NCBI RefSeq assembly: GCF_009765985.1
Contig: NZ_LMUM01000023.1
Span: 25,178 to 89,177 of the forward strand
Source: Acidobacterium sp. S8
Lineage (GTDB): Bacteria > Acidobacteriota > Terriglobia > Terriglobales > Acidobacteriaceae
Length of the DNA: 64,000 nt
Reading direction: 5' to 3'
This document shows, in pieces, positions 9,065-18,380 of this stretch. Below the pieces are notes generated by a model that was not told the DNA's origin, searched no databases, and saw nothing but the letters and a program-made list of their open reading frames with translations. Position numbers and translations under genes: made by a program. Positions within the stretch are counted from its first letter, which is position 1. Each line of letters opens with the position of its first letter.

Positions 9065-9098
9065 AAAAATGCCATCTCGCAATCGAGATGGCATTTTT
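9065..9098 (+). terminator. Rho-independent terminator after mqnD
   Basis: A perfect 15-bp inverted repeat (AAAAATGCCATCTCG and its complement) with a CAAT loop, ending in a T run. It starts 19 bases after the mqnD stop codon. Confidence 0.85.
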
Positions 9099-9179
9099 CT
9101 TTGAGGATTGCCTTTGCCCTTAGATAACTGAGCCATCCGTAGTGGGCATTACCAGATAGCAATCCGCGAATAAAACAAA

Positions 9180-9207
9180 AAAAGCCCCGCCTTTCAGCGG
9201 GGCTTTT
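9180..9207. terminator. Bidirectional GC-rich terminator
   Basis: An 11-bp stem (AAAAGCCCCGC and its complement) around a 6-base loop, flanked by A and T runs. It lies 17 bp beyond the stop codon of the minus-strand TonB receptor gene and can serve both strands. Confidence 0.8.
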
Positions 9208-9223
9208 GTCGCAGGGTTCAGGT

Positions 9224-12200
9224 TTAGAAGAACAGTTTTGCCGAGAACTGCAGCTGTCGCGCCCCGTACAGCAGGCTGCTAGTCGAAGTCGGCGTACCCA
9301 GCGGAATGCCAGTAGTAGGCGCAATGCATCCACCGGTAAGCGCGCTGGCGTCGAAGTTCTTGCAGGCTCCCGATCCCGCAGCGCCGGCCGTCAGCAACGA
9401 ATAGCCAGTCGTGTTCACGCCCTGATTAATCCGCTGGTTCAGCAGGTTGAAAGCTTCGCCGAGAATCTGGAAGTTGATCTTCTCCGTGATCGGAAAATTC
9501 CGGGTCACGCGAAAATCAATATTACGAATTCCAGGCCCAGGAAACGCGTTACGGCTTGCCACCTGGTTTGGAACGCGTCCATTTGCCGCCGTGCCGGAAC
9601 CGGAGCTGATCAGACCACCCGTCACGCCGCCATCCGCGCCGCCCTTCGGATAACCACTCAGTGAAGCGGTAACCGGGAAGCCAGTGCTCTCGGTCGCCGT
9701 ACCAGAGAAAATAAAGTCGTCAAACAGGTTCTTCACATACCAGTTGCTGCGCAGAATCTGCGGCTGGTATACGACGCTGCCGACAAACCGGTTCCGAACA
9801 TCAAGATCGGAGCGGCCAGATTCCAACTTTAGGTTATTGGGATCGAGTGGCGAATCGGAGCCGTAAAACGTGCCGTAGGTTCCCGGCACCTGCGCTAAAT
9901 CGACAGCCTTCGCCCAGGTGTAGTTCACCAACAGCTCAAGACCATTTTCAAATGGCTTCTTCACGGTGACAGCCATCGAGTGATACCAGCTGTTCACCGA
10001 ACTGAAGCCGGTATTGAGTGAACCAATCGTGCTGTCGCGACGATCCGACGGTAGATAGAACGGCAGCGTGAACGACTGGCCGACCGCATTTCCACTTGCG
10101 TCGATCTGCTGATAGGTCTTCGTGCTGCTCGGCGTCTGGCCGATCAAGTTTGCGTCCACAAAAGTTGGAAGGTGCAGACCGCGTGTGCCCACATACCCAA
10201 CTGAGAGGGTCGTGCGTCCGGGCATCTGCTGTTCCACACCAAGTTGCATTTCGTGTGCGAGCGGCGGTACGAAATTCGGATCCAGTCCGTGGAAGCTGGG
10301 AACCGGCTTAAACCCTGCAGGAAGTGGTGTCACCGTCGAGGGCGCTCCGCCAAAACTCGCCGGGGTAGGCACTCCGTACAAGGGTGTTGAATTCAGCGCG
10401 GGGCCCGGAGGAGTGAACAGCACATTCGGGAAGAGTGGCGCGCCCGTTGGCAATGTGCCACCCGTGCCACCCGAACCGGTAAAGCTGTAATTCGTCTGGT
10501 AGACGCCATTTTCTACGCGCATCGCATAGTAAGTGCTGCCCTGGTTAAGCGCGCTGAACATGCCGTAACCACCGCGAACCACCGTCCCCGGCTGAGGATT
10601 CCACGCGAACCCAATACGCGGTTGAACGCGATCAAGAACATTCTTGAGCGTCTGGTTGTAATACGTGGTCAGCGGCGTGCTCGTGTTCGGATGAAGGGGC
10701 TGAGGCGTCAGCTGCACGTCATAACGCACGCCGAGATCGAGAGTAAGGTCATGCGTGATCTTCCACGAATCTTCCGCGAAACCATCGACCATCTTCATCC
10801 AGAAGTCGTCTTTGCCCGTGCCCGTAATCTGATCGATCGTCTGCACAAACGTGTCGTAGTGCGTTCCCGCCAGCGGATCCGACGCAGAAGCAGGAAAGAA
10901 ATCCTGTACCCACGATAAAAAGTTATCTGAAGGCCCAATGCCCTTGGTGTAGCTGTAAAGACCACCACCCTGATACAGATTAATCATGACCTCATGGACG
11001 AGGTTCAGATCGCCGCCAAATTTCAGCGTGTGCTTTCCGTGAGTCGTTGAAAAAACGTCAGTGAACTGAAGGCGATGTTCGTCTGGTTCCGCGGTACGAG
11101 GCAGAGCATTCGGCATGCCGTACGTCTGCACGTTCGTCAGCGACACGCTCGGAGCAGGAGCGTTCGCTCCGGCAGTCTCAAGATCGCGTCCCCACTGGAA
11201 GCGAACTTCATTCACAGAGTGATCGGTCAGCGCATCGGTCCACTGCGCAACGACGAAGCGCTCATGAAAGTTGGTCGAGCCGTTTGTCGTGACTGAAGAA
11301 TTTGAGTACGAAGGATTGGATCCGTAGCTGCTGGGCGAGTGGTAGTTGGAGAAGTTGAAATTGGCGAAGACGTGATTACGATCGTTGATCTGCCAATCTA
11401 AACGCGGGAAGAAAATGTCCTGAACTCCAGTACGCGGATAGCTGCCGGAAAGCGCTTGCAGATATTGAATCGCATTGGAGCATTGACCGGCAGTAATGGT
11501 GCTCGGACACTGCGCCGGCGTGATGTTGTTACCGTGATCACCGTATGCGCCGGCAGGCGTGAGCGAAATACTCGCCGTCGAGCTGTAGAGCACCGGATTC
11601 ACCCGGCGAAATCCGTCATAGGTGAAAAATCCGAAGAGCTTGTCTTTAAGGATCGGGCCGCCTACGCTGCCGCCAAACTGCTGCTGTTGGTGAATCGGCT
11701 GCGTGAGCAGTAGCGGATTATGATTCAGAATCCCCTGTCCCTTGTTGTAAGGATCGAGCGCATTCAACGACGGATAGCGCAAGTAGTAGAAGAGATCGCC
11801 ATGCAGCTGATTGGTACCCGACTTCGTGATGGCATTCACCTGCCCACCGGCCGCCTGCCCAAACTCTGCGCTGTAGGTCGCCGAAGCCACCTGGAACTCT
11901 CTGATCGAATCGAGGCTGTAGATATAAGGAGCGCCGGAAGCGCGTCCACGCGCTTCAGAAAACAGCATCTGGTTGTTGTTGGCGCCGTCGACGAAATTGC
12001 TGTTGTAAAGGCCGGAGATGCCATGAAAGCTGAGGAGCCCGCTGCCGCCATCGTTGACTACGTTCGGCGTCAGCAGTACAAAGTCATCCCAGCGGCGTCC
12101 ATTCACCGGCAGATTCTGCACCAGCTTTTCGCTCACCACCTGCGAGACTTCCGTGCGCTCAGGATCGAGCAGCGGACTCGCAGCCGAGACTTGCACCGTC

Positions 12201-12547
12201 GATTGCACCGATGCCGGAGGCAGAGGCGCATCGACAGTCACAGTGTCACCCACATGCAGCTGGATATTTTTCTGTTCGAAATTTCCAAAATTAGGTGCGC
12301 TCACAGAGACGGTGTAGTGGCCCGGCTGCAGAAGCGCCGCTACATAACTGCCCGCGTCATTTGCAGTCAGCGTGCGTGAAGCCCCTGTATCGGTATTCGT
12401 AATGGTTACGGATGCGTTGGAAATGATTGCGTTCGAAGTGTCTGTCACCGTGCCGCTGATCGTTCCAGCGCCGGCACTCTGTGCCCATGTGGCAGTACAT
12501 GAGCCAAACAACACTCCGAGTAACACCAGCCTCAAGATGGTTTTCAT
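9224..12547 (-). CDS. Oar-like TonB-dependent receptor with carboxypeptidase-regulatory domain
   Basis: Outer-membrane protein of 1,107 residues. After a signal peptide (1-22, ending ATWAQ) comes an Ig-like carboxypeptidase-regulatory domain (about 27-110; GTISGTVTDTSNAIISNASV), then a plug-like region (about 120-260; LPVNGRRWDDFVLLTPNV, GGQVNAITKSGTNQLHG) and a long 22-strand-type barrel ending in the terminal-aromatic signature LQFSAKLFF. This architecture is strongly expanded in Acidobacteriota; ligands are generally thought to be glycans or peptides. No adjacent hydrolase or SusD-like gene helps choose the ligand, and the nearest gene across the divergent promoter is a lone DppC permease. 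RBS AAGGAA lies before the ATG. Confidence 0.92.
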   Translation of the reverse strand: MKTILRLVLLGVLFGSCTATWAQSAGAGTISGTVTDTSNAIISNASVTITNTDTGASRTLTANDAGSYVAALLQPGHYTVSVSAPNFGNFEQKNIQLHVGDTVTVDAPLPPASVQSTVQVSAASPLLDPERTEVSQVVSEKLVQNLPVNGRRWDDFVLLTPNVVNDGGSGLLSFHGISGLYNSNFVDGANNNQMLFSEARGRASGAPYIYSLDSIREFQVASATYSAEFGQAAGGQVNAITKSGTNQLHGDLFYYLRYPSLNALDPYNKGQGILNHNPLLLTQPIHQQQQFGGSVGGPILKDKLFGFFTYDGFRRVNPVLYSSTASISLTPAGAYGDHGNNITPAQCPSTITAGQCSNAIQYLQALSGSYPRTGVQDIFFPRLDWQINDRNHVFANFNFSNYHSPSSYGSNPSYSNSSVTTNGSTNFHERFVVAQWTDALTDHSVNEVRFQWGRDLETAGANAPAPSVSLTNVQTYGMPNALPRTAEPDEHRLQFTDVFSTTHGKHTLKFGGDLNLVHEVMINLYQGGGLYSYTKGIGPSDNFLSWVQDFFPASASDPLAGTHYDTFVQTIDQITGTGKDDFWMKMVDGFAEDSWKITHDLTLDLGVRYDVQLTPQPLHPNTSTPLTTYYNQTLKNVLDRVQPRIGFAWNPQPGTVVRGGYGMFSALNQGSTYYAMRVENGVYQTNYSFTGSGGTGGTLPTGAPLFPNVLFTPPGPALNSTPLYGVPTPASFGGAPSTVTPLPAGFKPVPSFHGLDPNFVPPLAHEMQLGVEQQMPGRTTLSVGYVGTRGLHLPTFVDANLIGQTPSSTKTYQQIDASGNAVGQSFTLPFYLPSDRRDSTIGSLNTGFSSVNSWYHSMAVTVKKPFENGLELLVNYTWAKAVDLAQVPGTYGTFYGSDSPLDPNNLKLESGRSDLDVRNRFVGSVVYQPQILRSNWYVKNLFDDFIFSGTATESTGFPVTASLSGYPKGGADGGVTGGLISSGSGTAANGRVPNQVASRNAFPGPGIRNIDFRVTRNFPITEKINFQILGEAFNLLNQRINQGVNTTGYSLLTAGAAGSGACKNFDASALTGGCIAPTTGIPLGTPTSTSSLLYGARQLQFSAKLFF

Positions 12548-12786
12548 AAATAAGATTCCTTTGTTTGTATCGCTTGCTGTCTATCTTCCAGAAGGACTTT
12601 GAAAATGACGCAAAACTGAAGGCTGCAATTTTCAGGACTTACCCGTGCAGATGGGGAAAACTTCGCAGCTCGTTTATTTGTGCTTATTTTACTGTATTTG
12701 GCTGCGATCTCCGCTGACAGAGCGGTTGGCGCGACCCACTCTTTCTGTGGAAAAGTGGCCCGTTATCGAAATTCTTCACTCAGAGA
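12548..12786. other. Divergent intergenic region, TonB receptor / DppC permease
   Basis: A 239-bp stretch between two divergent start codons. It has no convincing coding frame and no clear inverted repeat. It presumably holds both promoters, but I cannot point to reliable -35/-10 pairs. Confidence 0.4.
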
Positions 12787-13653
12787 TTGCTGCTACTCTC
12801 ATCTTTGGCCATCTCCTTCTCAAAGACCCTTCGCACTCAGCCGCTTGCCATCATCGGCCTGTCGCTCCTCGTTCTTTTTATCGTGATGGCGCTCTTCGCT
12901 CCTCTGCTCGCGCCGTATAATCCCGCAGCCATCGATCTGAATCATCGCCTGCTTGCACCCGGACACGTACACTGGTTCGGAACTGACGAGTTAGGAAGAG
13001 ACATCTTTTCGCGTACGCTCTACGGAGCGCGTCTTTCGCTTGCGGTAGCATCCTCTGTCGTGGCCTGCTCACTGTTTCTCGGTGTGGTTCTAGGCGGCCT
13101 CGCGGGCTACTACGGCGGCGCACTCGATATCGCCCTCAACATCTTTCTCATGAATGCATTTCTTGCCCTGCCGGGAATTCTTCTGGCCATCGCCTTTGTT
13201 GCTTTCCTCGGACCCGGACTCATCAATCTGATTCTTGCCCTCTCCATCGGCGGATGGGTAGGTTACGCGCGGCTGGTGCGCGCGCAGGTGCTGGCGGTGC
13301 GTGAACGTGAATTCGTCGAGGCTGCGCGGTCCCTCGGCGCAACTGATTTGCGCATTTTCATTCGACACATTCTGCCAAATATTCTGCAGCCTATCATCGT
13401 GCAATCAGCCATCGGAATGGCGGGTGCGGTGCTCGCCGAAGCTACCCTCAGCTTCCTCGGACTCGGCGTACCCCCGCCGGCGGCAAGCTGGGGCTCAATG
13501 CTCAACGACGCACGTTCACATCTCTTCGACGCGCCGCATCTCGTCATCTTTCCGGCAATCGCCGTGATGCTCTGCGTGCTTTCGTTTAATTTTCTGGGCG
13601 ATGCCCTGCGCGATTATCTCGATCCGCGCACACGTATGAGCGTCGGACTATAG
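12787..13653 (+). CDS. ABC transporter permease, DppC/OppC (peptide/nickel) type
   Basis: Inner-membrane permease of 288 residues with six predicted helices. It has the OppC-family N-terminal helix and ALFAPLLAPYNP segment, the periplasmic HWFGTDELGRDIFSR signature, and the EAA loop EAARSLGATDLRIFIRHILP that docks the ATPase. The family imports di/oligopeptides or nickel with DppB, two ATPases and a binding protein. None of those partners is adjacent: the upstream gene is a divergent receptor and downstream lies a broken region. The start is a TTG at 12787; no in-frame ATG fits ahead of the first helix. It looks intact, so it is either an orphan relying on partners elsewhere or the survivor of a disrupted operon. 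Confidence 0.85.
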   Translation: MLLLSSLAISFSKTLRTQPLAIIGLSLLVLFIVMALFAPLLAPYNPAAIDLNHRLLAPGHVHWFGTDELGRDIFSRTLYGARLSLAVASSVVACSLFLGVVLGGLAGYYGGALDIALNIFLMNAFLALPGILLAIAFVAFLGPGLINLILALSIGGWVGYARLVRAQVLAVREREFVEAARSLGATDLRIFIRHILPNILQPIIVQSAIGMAGAVLAEATLSFLGLGVPPPAASWGSMLNDARSHLFDAPHLVIFPAIAVMLCVLSFNFLGDALRDYLDPRTRMSVGL

Positions 13654-13669
13654 CCGGCAGCGAAGAGAG

Positions 13670-13786
13670 CTATCCCTTGCGCGACGCAAACGAGGGCAGT
13701 CGCCCGGCGACCTTCTGCCAGAGAAGCGCGCGCACTTCGTCCACGCGGAAAACCCAATAAGAAATAGCGCCGGTGATGGTCGTCGT
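13670..13786 (-). pseudogene. 3' remnant of an unidentified minus-strand gene
   Basis: Reading the minus strand down to a TAG at 13670-13672 gives about 38 residues (TTTITGAISYWVFRVDEVR, then ALLWQKVAGRLPSFASRKG). Codon third positions are G/C-rich as in real genes of this window, and the stretch has a hydrophobic-aromatic segment then a basic tail, like the C-terminus of a membrane protein. There is no start codon, and the frame hits a stop just beyond the junction with the truncated transglutaminase gene (13802-13804). The simplest reading is a gene whose 5' part was lost in a deletion or rearrangement. The family is not recognised. Confidence 0.35.
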
Positions 13787-15959
13787 GTTAAAGACTGCCG
13801 GTTATGACGCATGGCCGGCGCTGATCGGCAGTTCGATCAAGCCGAATCCGGACCTGCCTTCTCCGGGCCAGTTCGACCATGTGATTACAGTGGTGCCGCG
13901 CGGCGACAAACAGATATGGCTCGACAGCACGCCGGAGATCGGTCCTTACCGCATGCTGATCTACCCATTGCGAGATAAGCAGGCACTCGTCATTCCTGAC
14001 CACGGCCCTGCGTCTTTGATGCGCACGCCTGCGAACCCACCTTTTCCCGCCATCGATCAATTTGAGACTACCGGCAAGCTAGACGGACACGGGACCTTTA
14101 CGGGGCATATGAGCATGAGCCTGCGCGGAGACAACGAACTGATGTATCGCGAAGTCTTCCATCAAACATCGCGAACGCAATGGAACGATGTGGCGCAAAG
14201 CATCTCTCAGAATCTTGGATTCGGTGGAACAATCAGCAATCTCGATGTCTCCGTTCCGGAGCATACGGCCGATCCCTTTCACTACTCCTACGACTACACG
14301 CGCAAGGAATACTCAGACTGGACGAATCGCCGCATTCAGCCGCCGATGATGCCTTTCGGCATGCCCAGTGCAGAGGATGATGACAAGCCAGCAGACGTGG
14401 TGACGCTGGGCGCTCCGCATGTAGAGGTAAGCCACTCGGTTATCGAGCTGCCGCAGGCATATACCGCCGTGCTGCCGAAATCGGTGAAGTATTCAACGGC
14501 GTTCGCTACCTATGAGGCGGATTATAAATTTGACGATAAAAATCATCTGGTTGCTGAACGGCGCGTAGAGGTGCTGGAAAGCAAGGTCCCCGTTTCTGAA
14601 TGGGACGCCTATAAGAAATTCGTTAAGAACATACAGGATGATCAGGCTCGATTTGTTCAGTTAGCCGCCCCAGGTGTAGCTGCGGTTGCTGAAGAAATCA
14701 GTAATCCAGATGCAGAGCAACTGGTCCGCGAAGCCTATTTAGATTTACAAAGTAAGAATTTTGATGGTGCTCATTCCTCGCTCGAACAAGCGGAGAGGTT
14801 AAATCCACGACAACTTGGATTATGGTCTGCATATGGCGCGCTTAACATGCGCAACAACAATATTGACGAGAGCCTTATTGATTTCAAGAAGGAAGTCTCG
14901 CTTCATCCCACCAATCCAAATGTCTATCGTGCTCTCGCCGGCGTCCAGGTCAACTACAAGCAATACGATGACGCAGAATTGACGCTGCGAGCCTTGTTGA
15001 AGGTAGTTCCGAATGATGCTGCTACAGAGCTGTGGCTGGGATCGCTTCTGATGCAGCAAAAGAAGTACCAGGATGCTGCCAATCTGCTTACTGCGGCGCA
15101 GAAGACGTCGCCCAATAACAAGAATCTTGCAATTCCGGCAGGGAGAGCGCAGATCTTCGCCGGACATCCGAAGGACGGCGAAGCCACGCTACGAAATGCT
15201 CTTGATGGAGCAACCGACCCAGAAATCCTGAATGACGCGGCATACGAGCTGGCAGATACGAATCTCGATCTCGATCTAGCCGAGACAAGCTGCAAGAAGG
15301 CTCTTGAGCTTCTGGATAAAGAGGCTTCGCAGTTTACGCTTGCAAATCTGAACAACTCTGATCTGCGCCGGCTGCAGTTGGTCACCGCGACATGGGACAC
15401 GATGGGATGGATTTATTTCCGCAAAGGAAACCTGCCTCTGGCAGAAAACTATGTGAACGCAGCCTGGTATGAAGGCCAGCATCGTGAAGTCGGCGACCAC
15501 CTCGGACAGATTTACGAAAAGGAAGGCAAAATACAGGAAGCTGCGAACATCTACTCTCTGGCAGAAGCTTCGAGCCGGATGTCTCCTGACCCTGAAGGCC
15601 GCACTGAAATGGAAAAGAGACTTGCCGCCCTAAAGAGCCAGGGCATTCGCGTGTACGCCGATGCCGGGCGCGAACTCGGCGAACAACGTTCTGTCTATAT
15701 TTCCAAAGTCACGAAGCAGTATGCGTCGGCGGAATTCTTTGTACAGTTTTCTCCAGACAAAGTAGAGAACGTTACCTACATTCATGGCGATGAGAGTTTA
15801 AGAACTGCTGGCGACACTCTACAGAAAGCAGAATTTCACGTCCCGTTTCCGAAAGATTCGCAGGCGAAGTTGATCCGGCGTGGCGTTCTTGTCTGCTCTG
15901 AAGGCAGCGACAAGTGTCAGTTTGCGATGTTGCTTCCGCAATCGACCACGACTGATTAG
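13773..15959 (+). pseudogene. 5'-truncated DUF3857/transglutaminase-like TPR protein
   Basis: The open frame codes for up to 728 residues. It opens at LKTAGYDAWPALIG, which in DUF3857-transglutaminase proteins lies just after the catalytic Cys (CKDK region); the expected N-terminal DUF3857 domain and the nucleophile, roughly 400 residues, are absent. The rest is coherent: the transglutaminase His/Asp part (QFDHVITVV, IWLDSTPEIG), a beta-rich domain (about 90-330) and a TPR array (about 340-620). The candidate GTG/ATG at 13773/13776 has no ribosome-binding site. Upstream sequence instead encodes the tail of an opposite-strand gene. I judge the gene broken; if translated, it cannot act as a transglutaminase. 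Its stop overlaps the stop of the convergent acyl-CoA synthetase gene by 4 bp. Confidence 0.75.
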
Positions 15960-17746
15960 CCTTTTGCTGTGGCCTCATCTGTATAGAAAGCGGCGATCTC
16001 TTCGGCATACTGCTGGTTGACGATACGCCGCTTCAGCTTGAGGCTGGGCGTCAGCTCGCCCCCTGCGAGGGACCACTCTTCAGATACAACGCAGAAACGC
16101 TTGATTGTTTCAAATTGCGCAAGTGTACTGTTCACTTCGTCGACAACTTCCTGGTACTTCGCCATTACAGCTGCGTTGTTCACCAGTTCGCGGCGGGTGG
16201 GCGCACTGATTCCCTGCTGCTTTGCCCATTCTTCGAGAACCGGAAAGTTGGGCGAAATGATCGCACTCAAAAATTTATGTTTGTCTCCAACGACAGCTGC
16301 TTGTCCAATGAACAGGAATGACTTCAACTTGTTTTCAATCGGCTGAGGCGCGATCAGTTTTCCGCCGGAAGTCTTCAGGAGCTCCTTTTTACGATCCGTG
16401 ATGTAAAGAAAGCCATCGTCATCGATACGACCGATATCTCCGGTACGAAACCAGTGCTCAGTATCGAAGGATTCTGCTGTCTCACCTGGTTTGTGCCAAT
16501 AACCGGTAAAGACATTGGGTCCGCGAACCAGTAGTTCGCCGTCTTCTACGATCCGGCATTCCACATTTGGCAGAGGCTTTCCTACCGAGCCTATGCGATA
16601 GGCTCCTGATGTGTTGATGGCCAGTACGGGCGACGTTTCTGTCAAACCGTATCCCTCGAGTATTCGAATGCCCATACCCGCAAACCAGCCGGCTGTGTCG
16701 ATTCCAAGAGGAGCTCCGCCGGCGATGTAATAGCGAACACGCCCACCAAAGCCTTGTTGAATTTTGCTAAAGACCAGCTTATTCGCCATCTTCCAACCGA
16801 GACTGGATGGCGTGTTTCCCTGGAGAATTTCTTCTTTGTGTTTTTGACCGGTCTTAATCGCCCAGCCGAAGATACGTTTCTTGGCTCCGGAGAGTGAAGC
16901 TTGCCGCTCTGCTTCCTGTCGAACTTTCTCATAGACGCGCGGCACCCCCACTAGAACAGTGGGTCGTATTTCCTTGAGCGCAGCTGGCAATTTTTCAAAG
17001 CCCGGGCAATAGGCAACCGTCGCCTGCCGGGTATAAATCGCATAATCCAGATGCCGCGCGGTGATGTGCGAAAGCGGCAGGAAAGAAATGCAGGAATCCT
17101 GTGATGAAATTTCAAACCCGGCCAGCGAATAGTTCACGTTCGAAGCTATATTTCCGTGCGTGAGCATGACGCCTTTTGGCTCACCCGTTGTGCCGGAGGT
17201 ATAGATCAAGGTTGCCAGATCGTTTGGACCTATATCATAGGCCGCGCGGTCAAATGCGGGGTCACGATCGTTTCCGCTGCTGTCCGCATCCTTCAATAGG
17301 GACGACATGAGCACTGCGTCGGCTACGCCCTCATCATCCATCAGCACAATGCGTTCTATGGCTGTCTTTCCACGGACGGCGGCTACCTTGTCATATTGCT
17401 GCCGGGAAGAAACAACCGCCACGCGAGCGCCGGAGTCCGACAGTAAATCACCAATTTGATCCGCAGTCAGTGTGGGATAGATGGGAACATCCACTGCTCC
17501 AATTGCCAGCGAGGCAAAGTCGGCGACCGCCCACTCCCAGCGATTTTCTCCCAGAATTGCAACCCGGTCCCCCTTTCCTATTCCCCATGCGGCGAGAGCA
17601 TTGGCGAAGGCACACACACGCTGGTATATCTGCATACCCGAAAATGCCTGCCATTTCCCTGTCGCATCCATGTATAGAACCGCGCGCGGGTGTGCACCGG
17701 TGGCAACCAGAAAGAAGATATCGTTAAGCGTTTTTAGCTGAAGCAT
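15956..17746 (-). CDS. Long-chain acyl-CoA synthetase (AMP-forming)
   Basis: ANL-superfamily ligase of 596 residues that activates long-chain fatty acids to acyl-CoA through an acyl-AMP. The AMP-binding P-loop LIYTSGTTGEPKGVMLTHGN lies near residue 185, followed by LPLSHITARHLDYA, GGAPLG, GYGLTETSPV, RTGDIGRIDDDGFLYITDR (adenylation hinge) and the C-terminal Lys region LIAPQPIENKLK. This is the FAA1/FadD15-type long form. The start ATG at 17746 gives MLQLKTLNDIFF. Divergent from the DoxX gene (136 bp between starts). It probably serves fatty acid degradation or phospholipid turnover; no other fad genes are nearby. Confidence 0.9.
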   Translation of the reverse strand: MLQLKTLNDIFFLVATGAHPRAVLYMDATGKWQAFSGMQIYQRVCAFANALAAWGIGKGDRVAILGENRWEWAVADFASLAIGAVDVPIYPTLTADQIGDLLSDSGARVAVVSSRQQYDKVAAVRGKTAIERIVLMDDEGVADAVLMSSLLKDADSSGNDRDPAFDRAAYDIGPNDLATLIYTSGTTGEPKGVMLTHGNIASNVNYSLAGFEISSQDSCISFLPLSHITARHLDYAIYTRQATVAYCPGFEKLPAALKEIRPTVLVGVPRVYEKVRQEAERQASLSGAKKRIFGWAIKTGQKHKEEILQGNTPSSLGWKMANKLVFSKIQQGFGGRVRYYIAGGAPLGIDTAGWFAGMGIRILEGYGLTETSPVLAINTSGAYRIGSVGKPLPNVECRIVEDGELLVRGPNVFTGYWHKPGETAESFDTEHWFRTGDIGRIDDDGFLYITDRKKELLKTSGGKLIAPQPIENKLKSFLFIGQAAVVGDKHKFLSAIISPNFPVLEEWAKQQGISAPTRRELVNNAAVMAKYQEVVDEVNSTLAQFETIKRFCVVSEEWSLAGGELTPSLKLKRRIVNQQYAEEIAAFYTDEATAKG

Positions 17747-17882
17747 ATTGTCTCTTCACTGACTCCGACCAATCTATAGAAGCGGCAACCAATTGCCAAG
17801 CTTCGAGCTGAAAACACTTCATGCCTTTTCGATTCTGTTCGATCAATCTGTTACAACAAATTTCCTGGCGAGAGGCGCATAA

Positions 17883-18329
17883 ATGAAACCTATTCTTCAC
17901 ACCACGAACGATATCGCTCTTGCGATTGCCCGACTGGTATTGGGTATTGTGTTCTTTATCCACGGAGGGCAGCTGGCCATGGGATGGTTTGGCGGCTATG
18001 GTTTCAGCGCTACGATGCACTTTTTCACTACGCAACTTGGAATTCCAGCCATCTTTGCGGCTTTGTCAATTCTGGCGCAATTTCTCGGCGCCATCGGTCT
18101 TATCGTCGGATTTCTCAGCAGGATTGCGGCGTTCGGTATCAGCATAGTCATGCTGGTGGCGATCGTAAAAATTCACCTGGCGGTGGGCTTCTTTATGAAC
18201 TGGTATGGCACGCAAAAAGGTGAAGGCTTTGAATACCACCTACTGGTCCTCGCGCTTTGCCTGCTCATCATCGTCAAAGGCGCGGGTGCTTTTTCGATCG
18301 ATTGGCTATTGAGTAAAAAAAGTATTTAG
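17883..18329 (+). CDS. DoxX family membrane protein
   Basis: Four-helix membrane protein of 148 residues. The family pattern is clear: an early IARLVLGIVFFIHGGQ helix, GFSATMHFFTTQLGIPA, LAQFLGAIGLIVGFLSRIAA, and a final helix LLVLALCLLIIVKGAGAFS. DoxX proteins occur as thiosulfate:quinone oxidoreductase subunits in some archaea, but most bacterial members have undefined roles in redox or stress physiology. It stands alone, divergent from the acyl-CoA synthetase and convergent with the TPR protein. No sulfur-metabolism gene is adjacent, so no specific reaction is assigned. Confidence 0.85.
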   Translation: MKPILHTTNDIALAIARLVLGIVFFIHGGQLAMGWFGGYGFSATMHFFTTQLGIPAIFAALSILAQFLGAIGLIVGFLSRIAAFGISIVMLVAIVKIHLAVGFFMNWYGTQKGEGFEYHLLVLALCLLIIVKGAGAFSIDWLLSKKSI

Positions 18330-18380
18330 TCTCTGGTATGGATCAGCTTTTGGTGTTAGCTAATACTCGTTTGTGCTGAG

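Noticed and set aside
18330..18380. Terminator between the doxX and TPR genes
   Set aside because: Convergent genes, but no stable stem with a T tract is visible.
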